Source of the DNA: Saturnia japonica
Taxonomy: Eukaryota > Arthropoda > Insecta > Lepidoptera > Saturniidae
Assembly (NCBI GenBank): GCA_033032175.1
Contig: CM065320.1
Span: forward strand, 14,775,413 to 14,839,412
DNA: 64,000 nt
Direction: 5' to 3'
Each line of letters opens with the position of its first letter. Position 1 is the stretch's first letter. Shown piece by piece: positions 12,170 to 24,744 of the stretch. The notes beneath the pieces were generated by a model, which saw nothing but the letters and a program-made list of their open reading frames with translations, was not told where the DNA came from and ran no database searches. Made by a program: the position numbers and the translations under genes.

Positions 12170-13488
12170 AGTATTAAAAAAAGTTGTAACGTTGGCAAAA
12201 AAAAAACAAACGACTTCGACATGATCTCACGTTACAACATGAAACCGTTTTTTTAAGCCTTCACAACCTGTTCATTATTTTAAACAATTTACAAACTCGT
12301 ACTATACTTAACAATAAAAGCGATAAAGTTTAAAGATTCAAAGAACTCGGAAGCAATCCCTTGGAAGGTCGGTCGTGAGTAGATCATTATGGTAGAAAAC
12401 CACTTTTAGCCAATAACATTGTAAAGTAAACTTTAAACTCCTGAATATAAGAATCATATTCAATTCATAGCAGTTGACTTTTTCACTATTAAATTATACC
12501 AGTTCTGCTTAATGGCGTATGTTGTGCGATTTTTTTAAGTTGTTAATCATGCTAATTTAGGCCATAACTTATGATAAATAAGGATTACAATTGAACATAC
12601 TCCTGTATATTGTGTAGACAAGTTATTGAAAGTATAATGGGTAAATTACCAATTTAATAGTGTAAAGTTTACTCCTATAATTTAATTTTCATAACTGGGA
12701 TTTAATGTTCGTGGTTTTAAATTAACATATTTTTATCGTTTTGTAATTAAAAGGTAAATGATTTTTTGCTAAGTTTTATATTAATCAAGAAATATGTTCT
12801 TTCTATTTATTTTTAATGAAGCCAAAATTCAGATACAGATTGAAAGGTTATTAATTCATTATTATTTTGACATTTATGATCTCTATAACTAGGCAGGTTA
12901 TTCGAATAATTTTCAAAACCGGATAAAACTCGAACTTTTAGATGATAGTTGTTATAAAATAGTAAATATTTATACAGGAATAAATATGATTGATTATAGT
13001 TCAAATACTAATAAATAAAAGTTGAAAGTAACCAAGACTTATTTTATTTTCAAAGTAGCGTTTGCTGTTAGCCTTGTCAAAGCCAGGACTGCCTCTTTAC
13101 ATCGGAATCCTAGGGACAACTCAGAAATAGTTAAAAGCCCTTTGTTAATGCAAAACTACACCAAAAATGTTTTTACTGGATTTCGTTGCATAGTAGCACA
13201 CGAACCTTCAAATTCAGAAGAAACTGATTAAAAATGACCCCATTCTTGACTTGTCTGCAGCTTGCATCGAGTTTACCTTTCTCCGCTTTTCCCATAGTAT
13301 TATTTAAAGAATTTCATTTCATATTAAATTATACAATTAACCCTTCAAAGTGAAGAAAGAGCGCCGTTTAAATGCCAAGCAAATTGTTCACATCATGAGC
13401 ATAGTCCTAGTCCTAGATATTTGTACGTGTTTCTTATTTGAGTTGTCTCAGTGTAATTCCGAAGGTATTTTCATTCAACAAACTCTAA
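12170..13488. other. no recognisable feature
   Basis: AT-rich DNA between a repeat and a Helitron-like element. Short frames are chance. Confidence 0.45.
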
Positions 13489-13760
13489 TCTATACTAAAA
13501 TTATAGAGCTGAAGAGTTTGTTTCTTTGTTTGTTTGATTGAACACGCTAATCTGAAGAACTACTGGATCGAATGGAAAAATATTTTCAGCGTTGGATAGC
13601 CCATTTATCAAGAAAGGCTATACGATATATAAAATTACGCTATGATCAATAGGAGCGGAGCATTAATGGAAAATGTTGGAAAAATGGGCAAATTTTATTT
13701 CTTTTGAGAGCTTCCATTGCGTTCGCTGCGTAAATGGTTAAAGTTACGCAACAATCTTGT
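13489..13760 (+). mobile_element. Helitron-like element, 5' part (type 1)
   Basis: A|TCTATACTAAAATTATAGA, then CTGAAGAGTTTG, then AACACGCTAATC and TAGGAGCGGAGC. The 3' end cannot be placed. It lies 0.2 kb before a type-2 copy. Confidence 0.7.
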
Positions 13761-13954
13761 GTGATGGAATTGGTTCTCTTAAAAATCTCTAAAAAAAGTT
13801 CGCGAGAGTAATCTTTTAAGGTTTACTCAATATAACCTTTTTTAAGATAATAAAATTTGTTCTAAAATAATGAATTATTTGCGAAGGTGTCTTTATATAT
13901 ATGGTATTAATCCTTATCAAAATAAATACGTTATTAATCACAAATATTTAATCA

Positions 13955-14284
13955 TCTATACAATTAAGAAAATTGATGTGTCTGTTTGTAATGTCAAAAT
14001 AATAGTTTTTTACTAAATACAATTGAAAGTATATACGACGACAATCAATCAAGTCGGGCGCTTAAATGGCTTATGCTTAGTAAACCATAAGAGACATGGC
14101 AAATTAATGTACTACATAATTATAGGCATTAAAAAAAACATACAAAAAGTCAGGGAGAGTATACATCTATCTTCTAAGGAACACCCACAAATTCATTTTT
14201 GTCTTTAAAATAGCAGGGAGTGGGTGAGCAAGATTCGCGAGGGCATTCTATAGTCCACGTGAGTGAAGCCACGGGCACAGCTAG
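13955..14284 (+). mobile_element. Helitron-like element, complete (type 2)
   Basis: 330 bases, A|TCTATACAATTAAG... to ...CACGGGCACAGCTAG|T. TC start, CTAG end, insertion between A and T and no target duplication are the Helitron hallmarks. Non-autonomous: no Rep/helicase coding. Related to the reverse-strand copy at 19.1-19.6 kb. Confidence 0.75.
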
Positions 14285-14417
14285 TTAAGAATAAAATTGC
14301 GCTTTAGAGTAATTGATTTAAATTATCTCAGGAGGTATCACAGTTTTAAAATAACTCGGCAGCAAAATAATTATCAAGTACCGCAAGCGCATTTTTATTA
14401 TGCAGAATAATGTGGTA

Positions 14418-14640
14418 GGTTTTTTTTTTTTTTTTTTTTTTAGAACTGTCTACACTGTTAGCCTTAGAGGCCCTATCCTAAAACAGAGCCGCTGCGGCTT
14501 TTACAGCTTCACCGGACTTGGGGGCGAGCGCTTAGGGCACTCAGCCGCTAAATGTCGTAGGCGGGCCCCACCTAATAATATAGTGCCTACGACCCACTCT
14601 CTCCAATCCTTTCTCTCTCTCTCTCTCTTACATGATGCAG
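14418..14640. repeat. unclassified repeat with poly-T and (CT)n ends
   Basis: A T-run (14420-14440) precedes GCCGCTGCGGCTTTTACAGC, TTGGGGGCGAGCGCTTAGGG and CGTAGGCGGGCCCCACC, ending in a CT microsatellite (about 14610-14628). A related GGGGGCGAGCGCTGAAGGC piece lies inverted near 1.7 kb. Confidence 0.5.
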
Positions 14641-14754
14641 ACGAACTTACGCGTGTTAGCTAGTTGTTTATATATTACAGATTGAAGGACATTTTATTAT
14701 CGTTTATAGGTTTAGCTTTATAGTTATAATCTCATTTGATTTTAAGCGACGATA

Positions 14755-14987
14755 TGGACCAAGATGGTGACACGCCAAGTCTAGTGGGAGGACTTGCTAG
14801 AACACACTTATAAGTGCTCGGAGACCGGTTTTCAACTTGAGAGTGGTAGCTAGCCAGATGGGCATATAAAAAGCCACTGTGCTATGTTTTCATCATGATG
14901 TTTTCCTTCACCGAAAGCTCAGGCTCATTGCAGGGATTCGAACTCACGTCGATCGACGCCGTATCTGTATAAGCTGCCACTGAGCCA
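14755..14987 (-). mobile_element. tRNA-derived SINE (family B), best copy
   Basis: Read on the minus strand, the right end starts TGGCTCAGTGG, a perfect A-box, followed by GAGTTCGAATCCC, a one-mismatch B-box. The body includes TGGCTAGCTACCACTCTC and ends near AAGATGGTGACACG in plus-strand terms. At least six more copies or pieces lie in the window. Confidence 0.82.
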
Positions 14988-16187
14988 TAATTGCTTCACT
15001 TAGTTAAAGCGCCTACATTTCATAAATATTGTATATTATTATATCATGCTTTCTACTGATCTCTAGATATTGTTAAGTGGAGAGAACGGAAAAAAATTAA
15101 ATACATATTTATTTCACACATGGTTTTACTATACATATAGAAAGGGAGACACTATTTCACACATGGCCATTTAATATTCCAAACTAAGCAAAGCTTGTCA
15201 ATACAATCTTACCTTACTTACTTATTTAATTAATTAATGGGAATAATTACCTAGTGACTAAAAAATTTATTGTATACCATATACAAATATTTAACACCCA
15301 AACACGCAACAATTGTGCTCATCACATAAATACAGTCATATGAGGGGATCGAACCACGACCTTTTGGCCCAATAGGAGAGCTTACTCACTGTCTCACAAG
15401 GCAATTAAACTGTTTTACTGGTAATTATAGGTTGTATAATACATATGCAATCAAGTCCATCCTCAGTTGAGGCCAAAAAAACCTCAAGGCATTATTGTAG
15501 AATTCAGCGAATTTAACAATTTTGCACATATGAAAATGAAACAACGTTGAAATAAGATAATTTTTTACCTGTTTTATATGGTCAGCAGTAGTTAAATTAA
15601 AAGCTACAGACATTAAAATGAACAGAAATAAAAATAATGAAGGCAGACAAGAAATAATATAACTTCAAATTTTAGCAATTAACATGCTATTAATATAACA
15701 GATGAAACGATGCTAATAAAATGCTACTTTTTGTTTTTTACTCTTATATTATTGTCATTTTATGTTAATACTTATTATTTTATAAGATATTTATAGTTAT
15801 TTTGGTAGTTTATATATTTATTTGTAGGGATATTCTAGTATTGTGAATTCCAAACGAATTTTTATTTATTGTTCGTAATTTAAAATTGCTTAAAGGTAAA
15901 AAGTTCTTAAAGGCGATAACTGTTTGTCGCGTCGGTTAGACGCAGGCAAGGAGATTCCAAAAAGGGTTCACGTACGGTGGATTGTCAGACGTAAATCAAT
16001 AAGCCGAGTTTTTAGTTCATAAAATGAAGAAAGAAAACCTGTTAGGCTGACCCTACTTAGATGGGCCAAGATAAAGACGAAGTAGGAAATTAAAAATATA
16101 TGTATAGTAGTAATAAATTTCTTATAAATTCAAGTTTTCTTAACGCTATTTGTCTGCATCTTCTACCGATAGTGTTATTTTTGATTC
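14988..16187. other. no recognisable feature
   Basis: AT-rich. A GGGGATCGAACCACGACC stretch near 15.35 kb hints at an eroded tRNA-like repeat, too weak to call. Confidence 0.4.
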
Positions 16188-16305
16188 TACGACGGTGGCA
16201 AACAAGCGTGCAGTCCGCATGAGGATAAGCGGTCACCGCAGCTTATGGACACTCGCAACACCAGAAGCATCACATGCACATACACCCTTTAACTTCGGAC
16301 CTCAA
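16188..16305. repeat. dispersed short repeat (family C)
   Basis: Best-preserved copy of the family: GTGCAGTCCGCATGAGGATA, then AGCGGTCACCGCAGC, then CGCAACACCAGAAGC. Confidence 0.6.
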
Positions 16306-16784
16306 ACTACTTAAATCAAATAAATAAGTATATAAATTAATTCAGAAAAGTTCCTTACTACATACTGTGGCTGAAATCATAATATTTAAACACTGTGATT
16401 TACCAAAAATGATTAATGTCTTGCAAAATTCTAAATCTTTGACAGAGCCAAAACTAGAACATTTGTCATACATTAGGCCAATATCAACATTTTTCTATAT
16501 TTTGTAACAATTTCTTTAGAATAAAAAAAGAACTGTTAGAGTGAATAAGAAGTTTTATTTACGTTTCGATTTTCACTTTTGTCTATTCAGGTCGAGGACG
16601 CGTTGACGAACCGAGTTACGTGAATCGACTTCTTTAAACACAGACGCATAAGCACTGCTGCTTTTGGATGCGGTAATAATATAATAGTTGACAATTATTA
16701 AAATATCAATTATAAAATATCACAAGAAGGAGTTATGTATTTCCATAATTAGTAGTTATATATTTTTGTCTTATATATAAACCT

Positions 16785-16925
16785 ACTGTGCCTCACGGTT
16801 TGCTTGGCTTGGATTTTTAAATATCCGTTCTTACCGGATGCCTACGTCATAATAACTCCAAATTGCAAAATTTCAGCTCAATCTGTTCAGTAGTTTGAGC
16901 TATGTGTTAATAGATCAGAGTCATG
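16785..16925 (+). repeat. probable retroelement 3' tail fragment
   Basis: CTCACGGTTTGCTTGGCTTG, then AAATTTCAGCTCAATCTGTT, then CAGTAGTTTGAGC, followed by an (AT)n run. No second copy in the window; assignment is from general resemblance only. Confidence 0.35.
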
Positions 16926-16944
16926 TTTTCGTTTTATGTATATA

Positions 16945-16970
16945 CTATATATATATATATATATATATTA
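16945..16970 (+). repeat. (AT)n microsatellite
   Basis: Uninterrupted AT dinucleotides. A similar short run is at about 49246-49261. Confidence 0.8.
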
Positions 16971-17566
16971 ATATTAAAAAAAGTCATATGAATTATTTTA
17001 AATTTCTTTGTAAAAAGATCTATAAAATATACAATTAACAGTTTTATTAAATAACTTTTAGTAGTCGTGACTTAGATCATTGTAAATTTGGGATTGCTTT
17101 CGTTCCTTATAATTAAGTTTTACAACATGAACATTTGAACATTACATATTTTAGAACTTACGTATAGTCCGTAACGCAGTGTAAAGTGCAAAGCAGTGCA
17201 GAGAAGTTTCACTTTTAAAATAAGTTAGATTCAAACTATTAAAAATTATCAACACAATGACATAGATTATTGTGTGCTCAATACCTTATCCATTTTTCTG
17301 CGATATCTCAATGCTCAAAAACATTATTAAACATTCGCATCATGCTTAAGTATACCTGAATCATAGCGTTGCGAAAGTAGCCATTGAGACGAAGCAGGAA
17401 AACGAAAGAAACGAAATATGTTGCAAACTAAGTTCACGGAGCACCCAATTGGGAAATTATGAGTCAAAACTTAATTAAATTGTTACGGAGATCAGAGTTT
17501 GGTCACTTTCGTTCGTCATCGATTCTTAACTTGTTGCAATGCCGTGCAAATAAGTTTTTTTTTTCT

Positions 17567-17937
17567 ATAGCGTGGTTCCCAACCGGTGATTTGCAGACCA
17601 CCAGTACTAATATGATCCAGGTAGCAACATGATTCAGAAAATTTTCAAATCAAAATTTGAAAATTTTATTCCTTTTAAATTATCAATTTCTTATAACCAT
17701 TGGTATTCAATGGTGAACGCCGATAACTAGGGCGTGGGTAAGTGATCAAATATGTTTTTTTTTAAACACGCAGACGTCCACTAGGTACTAGACATATGCC
17801 TCCCCCAATAGTCGCCACAATGAGCGAGTTTTCAATTGATACAGGTTATTTATTCCCGAACCTTGTGGACTTTCTAACAACAAGAAAATAATTGTGATCC
17901 ATGTTCCTAAAAACGTTGGGAGCTGTGGCTTATAGAA
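17567..17937. mobile_element. probable hAT-like MITE, eroded
   Basis: Left end TCTATAGCGTGGTTCCCAAC, right end reversed TCTATAAGCCACAGCTCCCA. The GTGGTTCCCAAC-type end is common in hAT elements. No clean target duplication was found. Confidence 0.45.
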
Positions 17938-18349
17938 ATACGTTTTTAATTACAAACATTGATTGCATCAATTCAAAAGTAACCTGGTATTTATCTACAT
18001 CACTGTTAGCAATAAACCCCCCTTTTCTATCACTGTTTGTGAAAATCAACATTTCTTAGATGAAAAATATCGGTAAAACGCGTTATACGTAATGAAAATA
18101 AACTGAAATTAGAACATTTCCTACATAATAGGAATCGGATACATAAACCAAGCGAGGGAAGTGCACTTCCTACGCAATATTTTTACAAGACATCTGAATT
18201 ACATGGTTTAATTTATTACTGTAGTATATTTTACGTTTAGAGTCTCGTGCGCTAGCTTATTATTTTTTTTGTAGCATTGTAAATTAAACTTTAATCTCTT
18301 GTAATAGAAAAACCAATTGAATACAATATTATAAATACACAAGCTGGCT

Positions 18350-18592
18350 TGTGCGAATATTTCGCATATTTTAGAATGTAAACAATCTAAATAACAGCTG
18401 TCATGTTAGTTCACCTTCTACAAGAGAGTTATGAATATATTTGACGGCAGATGGCACTCTTAAGGAAAAGTTTTTAATCAGTTTAAGTTACTTGCCTATT
18501 TTTCGGCATATCGGAAAACATAAGTTTTAAAATGATATTTGAATCATTAATTTTGATGAAGGTTTGAGAAGGTATGGCGTTGCCGAAAACAT
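18350..18592 (+). repeat. dispersed repeat D, copy 1
   Basis: TGTGCGAATATTTCGCATAT, then ATTTGAATCATTAATTTTGA and TGGCGTTGCC parallel the block at 23.1-23.37 kb in the same order and orientation. Class unknown. Confidence 0.65.
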
Positions 18593-19108
18593 TATAGTTT
18601 CTATGTACAATTTGATTACGCTGTTTTTTAGTATACTGATGTTGGCGTATGATGCGTCTATATATGAAATGTCATTGTGTATGGGTAAGTAAAACAAACC
18701 AATTGTGTGATAAAGTTTCGAAATGACTGCACGTAACTAACCGTTCGACGTACAGAAGGGATTCTTGCGGTCACCATATCGACTCCTTGGCTTCGTTCAT
18801 GCGTTTTTCGTTTGCGACGTTTCTTGAATTATAAATATATATATGTAAATTAAATACACATAAAAAAATTCGTAGAAATTGAGAGACATTTGTTTAAGTG
18901 GTCTTTGTTTAAGAACCGTTAAACTTATGAAGCCTTAATTAAAACTTTGTTTAATACGCACGAATAAAAATTTAAAGATAATAGAAACTTATAAACATAT
19001 GTAATAGCTATTTACTGGAAAACGTTTTCTATAAATCAGGTACATTAACTATAACAAAAAAATGAAGTAAGAAATCGAGCGGGATTATTGTAAGTATATA
19101 TTATTATA

Positions 19109-19637
19109 CTAGCTGTGCCCGCGGCTTAGCTCACGTGAACTACAAAATGCTATCGATTTGGCACACGCGCGAATATTGCTCCCCCGCTCCTTGCAATTTT
19201 AAAGACAAAAATGCTTATTGTGGGTGTTCCTTAGAAGATAGACATAATATGATGTACTCTCGCTGACTTTTTTGTAGGTCATTTTAATATCTACAATTAT
19301 CTAGTACATTAATTTGATACATATCTCTTATCGTTTACTCAGCATAAGCCATTTAAGCGCCCGAATTGATTCACCATGACCCGTTTTTTTATTTGTGCGG
19401 AACCCTAATTCTTAAGTTACTTCTTATAATATCAACTATCTATCAGTGAAATTCCCGTCAAAACCGATCCAACCGTTTCGGAGATTACCCGGAACAAACA
19501 AACAGACAGACAGACGGACAAACAGACAAAAAAAATGGTTTTTTTTATACGTATCGTATATACTTGCATATGCATTTATTAAAAAGCTGTTGTTTTGACA
19601 TTACGAACAGACACTTCAATTTTATGAAATGTATAGA
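19109..19637 (-). mobile_element. Helitron-like element, complete (type 2)
   Basis: 529 bases; on the minus strand A|TCTATACATTTCATA... to ...CCGCGGGCACAGCTAG|T. Shares the ends and the central CGCTTAAATGGCTTATGCT segment with the 13.9-kb copy but is longer in the middle. It includes a CAGACAGACAGACGG run and a CCGAAACGGTTGG segment. Confidence 0.78.
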
Positions 19638-21459
19638 TTACATAATATACAAACTGTAGTTAACTCTTATTTATAACTTCTTTAACTTATATGAACTTAT
19701 GTTTTTTGGGTTAGACATTTACTTGCCACTATGGGAATTTACTATGGAATTGGCAGAGAAAAAAATTGTAATACCCAATATGTATTATTACATAAAGACC
19801 TTACCATTTGTATCCTGTATTTGTCTCGTGAAAACTAAGTGAGATTAAGTTGTCTTATAATCACCTTATTATCTAATAATTATGTTTATAAAGCATAAGT
19901 TATTTATCAGAATTTTGGAGCATATATTTGATAACTACTTTATTTGAAGCCCTCGTTCATTATGCAAATGATATGAGGAACAAAGGGTTTTATTCCAACT
20001 AAAGATATTAATATACATGTTATTGTTTAGAGCAAATATGCTTTCCTATGGTGATTTTAGAGTTCCTCATCTCATAATGAAAAAAAAAACGGATTCCTTA
20101 CAGGATCTCGGTTGATCGTCTGGTCTATCAATTAGTGTATCAAAACTTTTTTCTCGATAAAGGCTTCAGATATAAAATTGAATTTAATATTAAATACTAA
20201 AGTACTACTAAGTAGTACTAAGTAAACAAATATACTTTCTAGGATAACATGTTAAAGAAGTACGGACTTACAAACTAAAAATCTCACTCACTCATCGATT
20301 CGAATAACTTAGCAGGAGTAGGTCTTTTACAGATTATACCAGTTCTAGAATGTTATATATGTGATTTAGAACACGTTTATACTATTTCCATTTCTATATA
20401 TTCTCGATGACAGTTCTAATTTGATAGTTGTAGTGTTGTGACCAAATAAGTAATGTTATCGATCGCATATATTTATTACAGTGACTATTCATCAGATTTA
20501 GATTAAAATAAATAAATAAAGATTACCTGTCGTTATAATTATTTCGTTTCATTGTCGAGTACCTACCTACTTATTTTACAACAGCTTCGAAAATTTTGAA
20601 GAAGTTGGCATTATCAATCAAGAATTAATACGTGTAACATCTTGTAATGAAATACAATATTAGTTAATAAATTTGTATAAAAATATACGGCAGTTCTTTA
20701 GTGTCTTACATTTTGTAAAAAATATCGGGTCTGTTATCGTGTTACGTTTATCCCTATCAGTTTCTCCAAATCTGGTATAACCTTGTACGTGTGTAAATGT
20801 CATATTTTTATAAAATAATGCATACATAATGTAAAAAAGACGCTCGTTCAAGTTTTCATAGGAGCTGTCATCGAGAAAATATAGAAATGGAAATGGTATA
20901 GAAGCTTCAGCGGTACTTATTCAAACATAGTATGGCGTGTATAGACAAGCGCCAGTAAATTTCAATGACATTCGACGTTTGTTACCGTTTTTGGATCAAG
21001 CTGCAATTTCTATCAGTTTCAGTTGTCCTTATTATTTTAGGTCATAATTTTGCCTTGTATTCCTTGTAGGAAACTTACTTGTATATCACTTTTAATTATA
21101 CACATAGTAGGGGAATAGTATTTGTCGCTATACACCGCTATTAACACTGCGAAAGATGTAAATTGCATATATATGTTAATTTTTAAAATAAATATAGGAA
21201 TTTTACTAAAATCATGTTGTATTTCATACGTAAACAAGTCACACGTGATAAATGCTTAAAATTTGTTGGCATATAACATTTTAGAGTAAGTAAATTTTTG
21301 TGTCAATTTAATACACCTTAAAAAGTAAAAACTACGAAATCGTCTTATTTTCATGTTATTTTTAAAGGCTTTCAAATTATTAATTCAAAAAGGTTTTTAA
21401 AAAAAAAAGCTTTTATACAATATTTCAGCAAAACTAATTTTATTTTCGTATTAATCATA
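19638..21459. other. no recognisable feature
   Basis: AT-rich non-coding DNA with a small inverted motif (AGTACTACTAAGTAGTACT) near 20.20 kb. Confidence 0.45.
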
Positions 21460-21560
21460 GCGATCCCTTTCATTTGATATCCATATCATGGGGGTGTATT
21501 AAAAACCGGGTCCGCTATCTTTAGGAGCGCGCCATATTGGATTTCAAAGAACGCCATTTA
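21460..21560. repeat. repeat-like block
   Basis: TTTGATATCCATATCATGGG, then AGGAGCGCGCCATATTGG has the look of a widespread repeat, but no second copy is present in this window. Confidence 0.3.
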
Positions 21561-22249
21561 GTTAAACATCAACTGTCATCAAAACTAAACAAACCAATCG
21601 GTTGGGGGTAACTGTTTTAAAATTCAGTTGCAAATTTACCCATAATCACAAAGCAAGAGTAATAAAAGTAAAAAAAAGCATTATATGCATACTGGCATAT
21701 AGAAATCGAATACCTACTGTAGGCAAAACGAAAACAAAATTTTGTCATTATAGTGATAAAAATTACACTTTCATCCGGTTAAATTCTCAGGTCAAAGATT
21801 GAATATTATTAGAATTTGATTGTTTTATAAAACCCAATTGTTAATAATAAAACGATTAGTGTGTAATTAATATGAATGTATGGTTGATAAAAAAAAGTAG
21901 ATAATTACCTAAACATCATATTTGTTGATGTAATATAAAAAATATCACAATGAAATTTGTTAAACTGTTAAATTAAATTCATTTTTATTTGTAAATTTTC
22001 CAAAATGTTGAAAATATAATATTATAAGTAATAGCGATATAAAAGGCAGTAACGGTCTTTCTTCTTGTTATAATTCGTTTGTCATACGAACGCTAAAGAG
22101 ATAATTAAAAAAAAATAATGTCAGTACTTATGTACCGCATGTGACACTCCATTGGCGTTTAAAAATTAAAATAACTAAAAATTTATCCAGCCTGCCAGTA
22201 TCATGATGAAGTTAAACCATGATGTAAACTCATTTTTATCTGATTAAAA

Positions 22250-22410
22250 AAAAAAGACGGAATTTATGTACTCGTTTTTAATGTATTTTTTTATTGATGT
22301 CAGTCATAACTTCTTTGTTTATTAACCGATTTGGATAATTATTTTTTTGTTTCATCGGAATTACCTCAAAGGTGGGGTTAGGTCCCATTTTAATTTAATT
22401 GAGATTAAAC
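22250..22410 (-). repeat. possible repeat E relative
   Basis: TAACCGATTTGGATAATT and TCAAAGGTGGGGTTAGGTCC correspond, inverted, to AATAATCCAAATCGG and the ACCACCCTTAAGG region of repeat E. Confidence 0.35.
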
Positions 22411-23094
22411 GTTCAACTTGGTTTTCCTTTTTTTTAATGGTCTTGTACTGACTTTTATTGAATTATGTACAAATTATTTAACGGTATGTAAATAACTATT
22501 ATTTTAAATTAAAAACGTCTTAATTAATTCACATTATTATAGGTGATGGCTAATTTCAACATCTTATACTTCCATTACAGAACATCATGAAATAAACGCG
22601 TCAAAAGAAGTATAGTGTAACTTAAAAAAAATTGTATTTAAGTAACCATAATTACTTTAAATAACGTCGTAATAAACTCAAAGTTAGTGGGCGTCGTGTA
22701 CCTATTTAACGAATGTCTTACGCCGCCCAATCGCGTCAGTGAAAGGGAAACCGTTTGCGTCACAGGCTTCGCTTTTGATCGTAGCTACTGTGGCCTTGTT
22801 ATAATATCTGTAATAATTACGTACCAGCGTGTAATTGTCCGCGTTAGCCTGAATTATATTATGACGAATATGGGAAATATTTTTTATTATAAATTGAATG
22901 ACACGTTTTTCAATGTAGTACGACAAGACAAAATCGTACAAAATGTAATGTAACACTCACTTATTTACGTGAATAATATCACAATACTCTCTTTAAGAGC
23001 TAATATCGATTGAAAAATATGTAACGTGTTCATAGTTGATAGTACATAGTTGAAATTGTGTAAATGAATATAAAAATATATAATAAATAACTGA

Positions 23095-23371
23095 TCCGTG
23101 CGAATATTTTTCATAGTATGATATAAAATGTAAACTACCTAACAGTTATCACGTTAGTCCAACAGATTGATAATAGATGGTGTCTTGAATTTTTTTTTTT
23201 TAGCATCAACAGATGGCATTCCTAATGAAAAAGTTTATTTTATATTTATTAGCGAAGACAATAATTTTACGATATTTTTCTATGTTTCGTCAATAAGCTT
23301 TAATATGGTGTTTGAATCATTAATTTTGATGAGGAATTAATTGAGATATGGTGTTGCCAGACAAAAACACA
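23095..23371 (+). repeat. dispersed repeat D, copy 2
   Basis: CGTGCGAATATTTTTCATAG, then CAGATGGCATTCCTAATG, TTTGAATCATTAATTTTGAT and ATGGTGTTGCCAG. It ends about 60 bases before the tandem duplication starts. Confidence 0.65.
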
Positions 23372-23537
23372 TTTAAGAAATAATATATATTATGAAAACG
23401 TTCAGGGGATTCTCTTATGAATCTCTTTACATTTAAAAAGAAATCTATTTAAGTGGAATCGTTTAAAAACTATATTTATTAATTAAAAGATTTTTAACAC
23501 ACAAACAATATGTGTTTTTAGTGTAAGTTGATTCCGG

Positions 23538-23797
23538 CTGCCTCGTTAGCCTAGTGGTTGTAAGCGCGACTGCTATGACCGAGGTCCTGGGTTCGAATCC
23601 CAGGTCGAGCAAAGTGTTATTTGGGTTTTCCTATGAAATTCTCAGTAGCAGCTTAAAGTTTGGTTTCGTGCCCGATTAATGGTAATAGGCTCGCCCCCTA
23701 TTACATGGGTCCTAAAAACATACTCGGCGAACTGTGGGTGTACATTAGTACACCTCTGCTTAACCCTTCGGAGAATACAGGCGTGATGGTATGTTAT
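23538..23797 (+). mobile_element. tRNA-derived SINE (family A), full length
   Basis: The head carries pol III boxes: A-box TAGCCTAGTGG and B-box GGTTCGAATCC (within TCCTGGGTTCGAATCCCAGG). The body continues to GCGTGATGGTATGTTAT. Flanked by a perfect 11-base target-site duplication, GTTGATTCCGG (23527-23537 and 23798-23808), which marks retrotransposition. The 60-codon frame starting MVSCPINGNRLAP is SINE read-through, not a gene. Confidence 0.9.
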
Positions 23798-24049
23798 GTT
23801 GATTCCGGTTCCACTGTAGATAAGACTGTGGAAAAATATTGAATCATTAACTAATCAAGGGTGAATAAATTTTCATATTTGTTACTTAATAATGACAAAA
23901 TTGTCTTCGACACGAGAAGATATTAAGGAAATATGGTTTTAGACATTTTTTCTCTCTCATATCATATGCTCGGTAAAATTTTAAAATATTATATCTTTAT
24001 TATAAATATCAAATTATTACTAAATTTCGTAATATATTTTATAGGTTTA

Positions 24050-24392
24050 CTAGCTATGCCTGATTTTTTCACCAGTATCATCAAATTTATACGACCAACT
24101 TTCCACCGTACCGCGCCGCGCTCACTGCGTTGACAGTGTACCCCTGTAGACTATTCGTTGTTATTACTTGACAACAGCTTACCGGATTGCTCGACATTTA
24201 TAGTTACTGCTCCATTCTTTACGGTCATAGCGTAAAGTTATGTAGAACTATAAAATAAATAACTTCAACTTCGCAATAAATAGGATATAAATTGTAAAAA
24301 AATTTTTGTTAAGTTTCCTCGTAGTTCCAGAGATTAGCGCGTTCAAGCAAGTTTAGAAATAATTTCTTCAGCTTAATAATATTATGTATATA
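24050..24392 (-). mobile_element. Helitron-like element (type 1), unit 1 copy
   Basis: Minus strand from a mutated start (TATATACATAAT) through CTGAAGAAATTATTTC and GAACGCGCTAATCTC to ...CATAGCTAG|T. It includes a GAGCGCGGCGCGGTACGG block near 24.11 kb. Confidence 0.65.
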
Positions 24393-24744
24393 ATTGAAGT
24401 ACAAATTTTAATTAAAAAAAAAAAATAAAATTAATTAAAAATATCGTAGGTATAATAAGTATTGTAGATTTCACTAAAGATTATATATTTGACCATAAAG
24501 GCATAATAAAACTCGCGAGTCGCAAGATTTTCGCATATAGTTCATACTAAATAGTTGTACCTAATTATTGCTTAATCTGTTTATAATGCTAATCGTATTA
24601 AATACCAACCGCTAATAGGTCTGGCAGAAGGTTAGTAGCTTCGCGGTGGCTCGGTGTAATAATAAGGTATATAGGTACCAATTCTCATTGCTATATCTTT
24701 ACAAATGACGGATTTTCATACAAATTTTTAACCCCTTTTTTCAA

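Noticed and set aside
22687..22956. Overlapping 88- and 84-codon ORFs on opposite strands
   Set aside because: Both peptides are Ile/Tyr-rich with no recognisable motif; likely chance.
23555..23612. tRNA gene with good A and B boxes
   Set aside because: It lacks a proper tRNA cloverleaf context, is continuous with a 200-base SINE body and has an 11-bp target duplication, so it is a SINE head.
23660..23842. 60-codon frame duplicated at 26410, with similar frames at 46274 and 59550
   Set aside because: All are read-through of SINE family A; the shared peptide is the repeat consensus, not a gene family.
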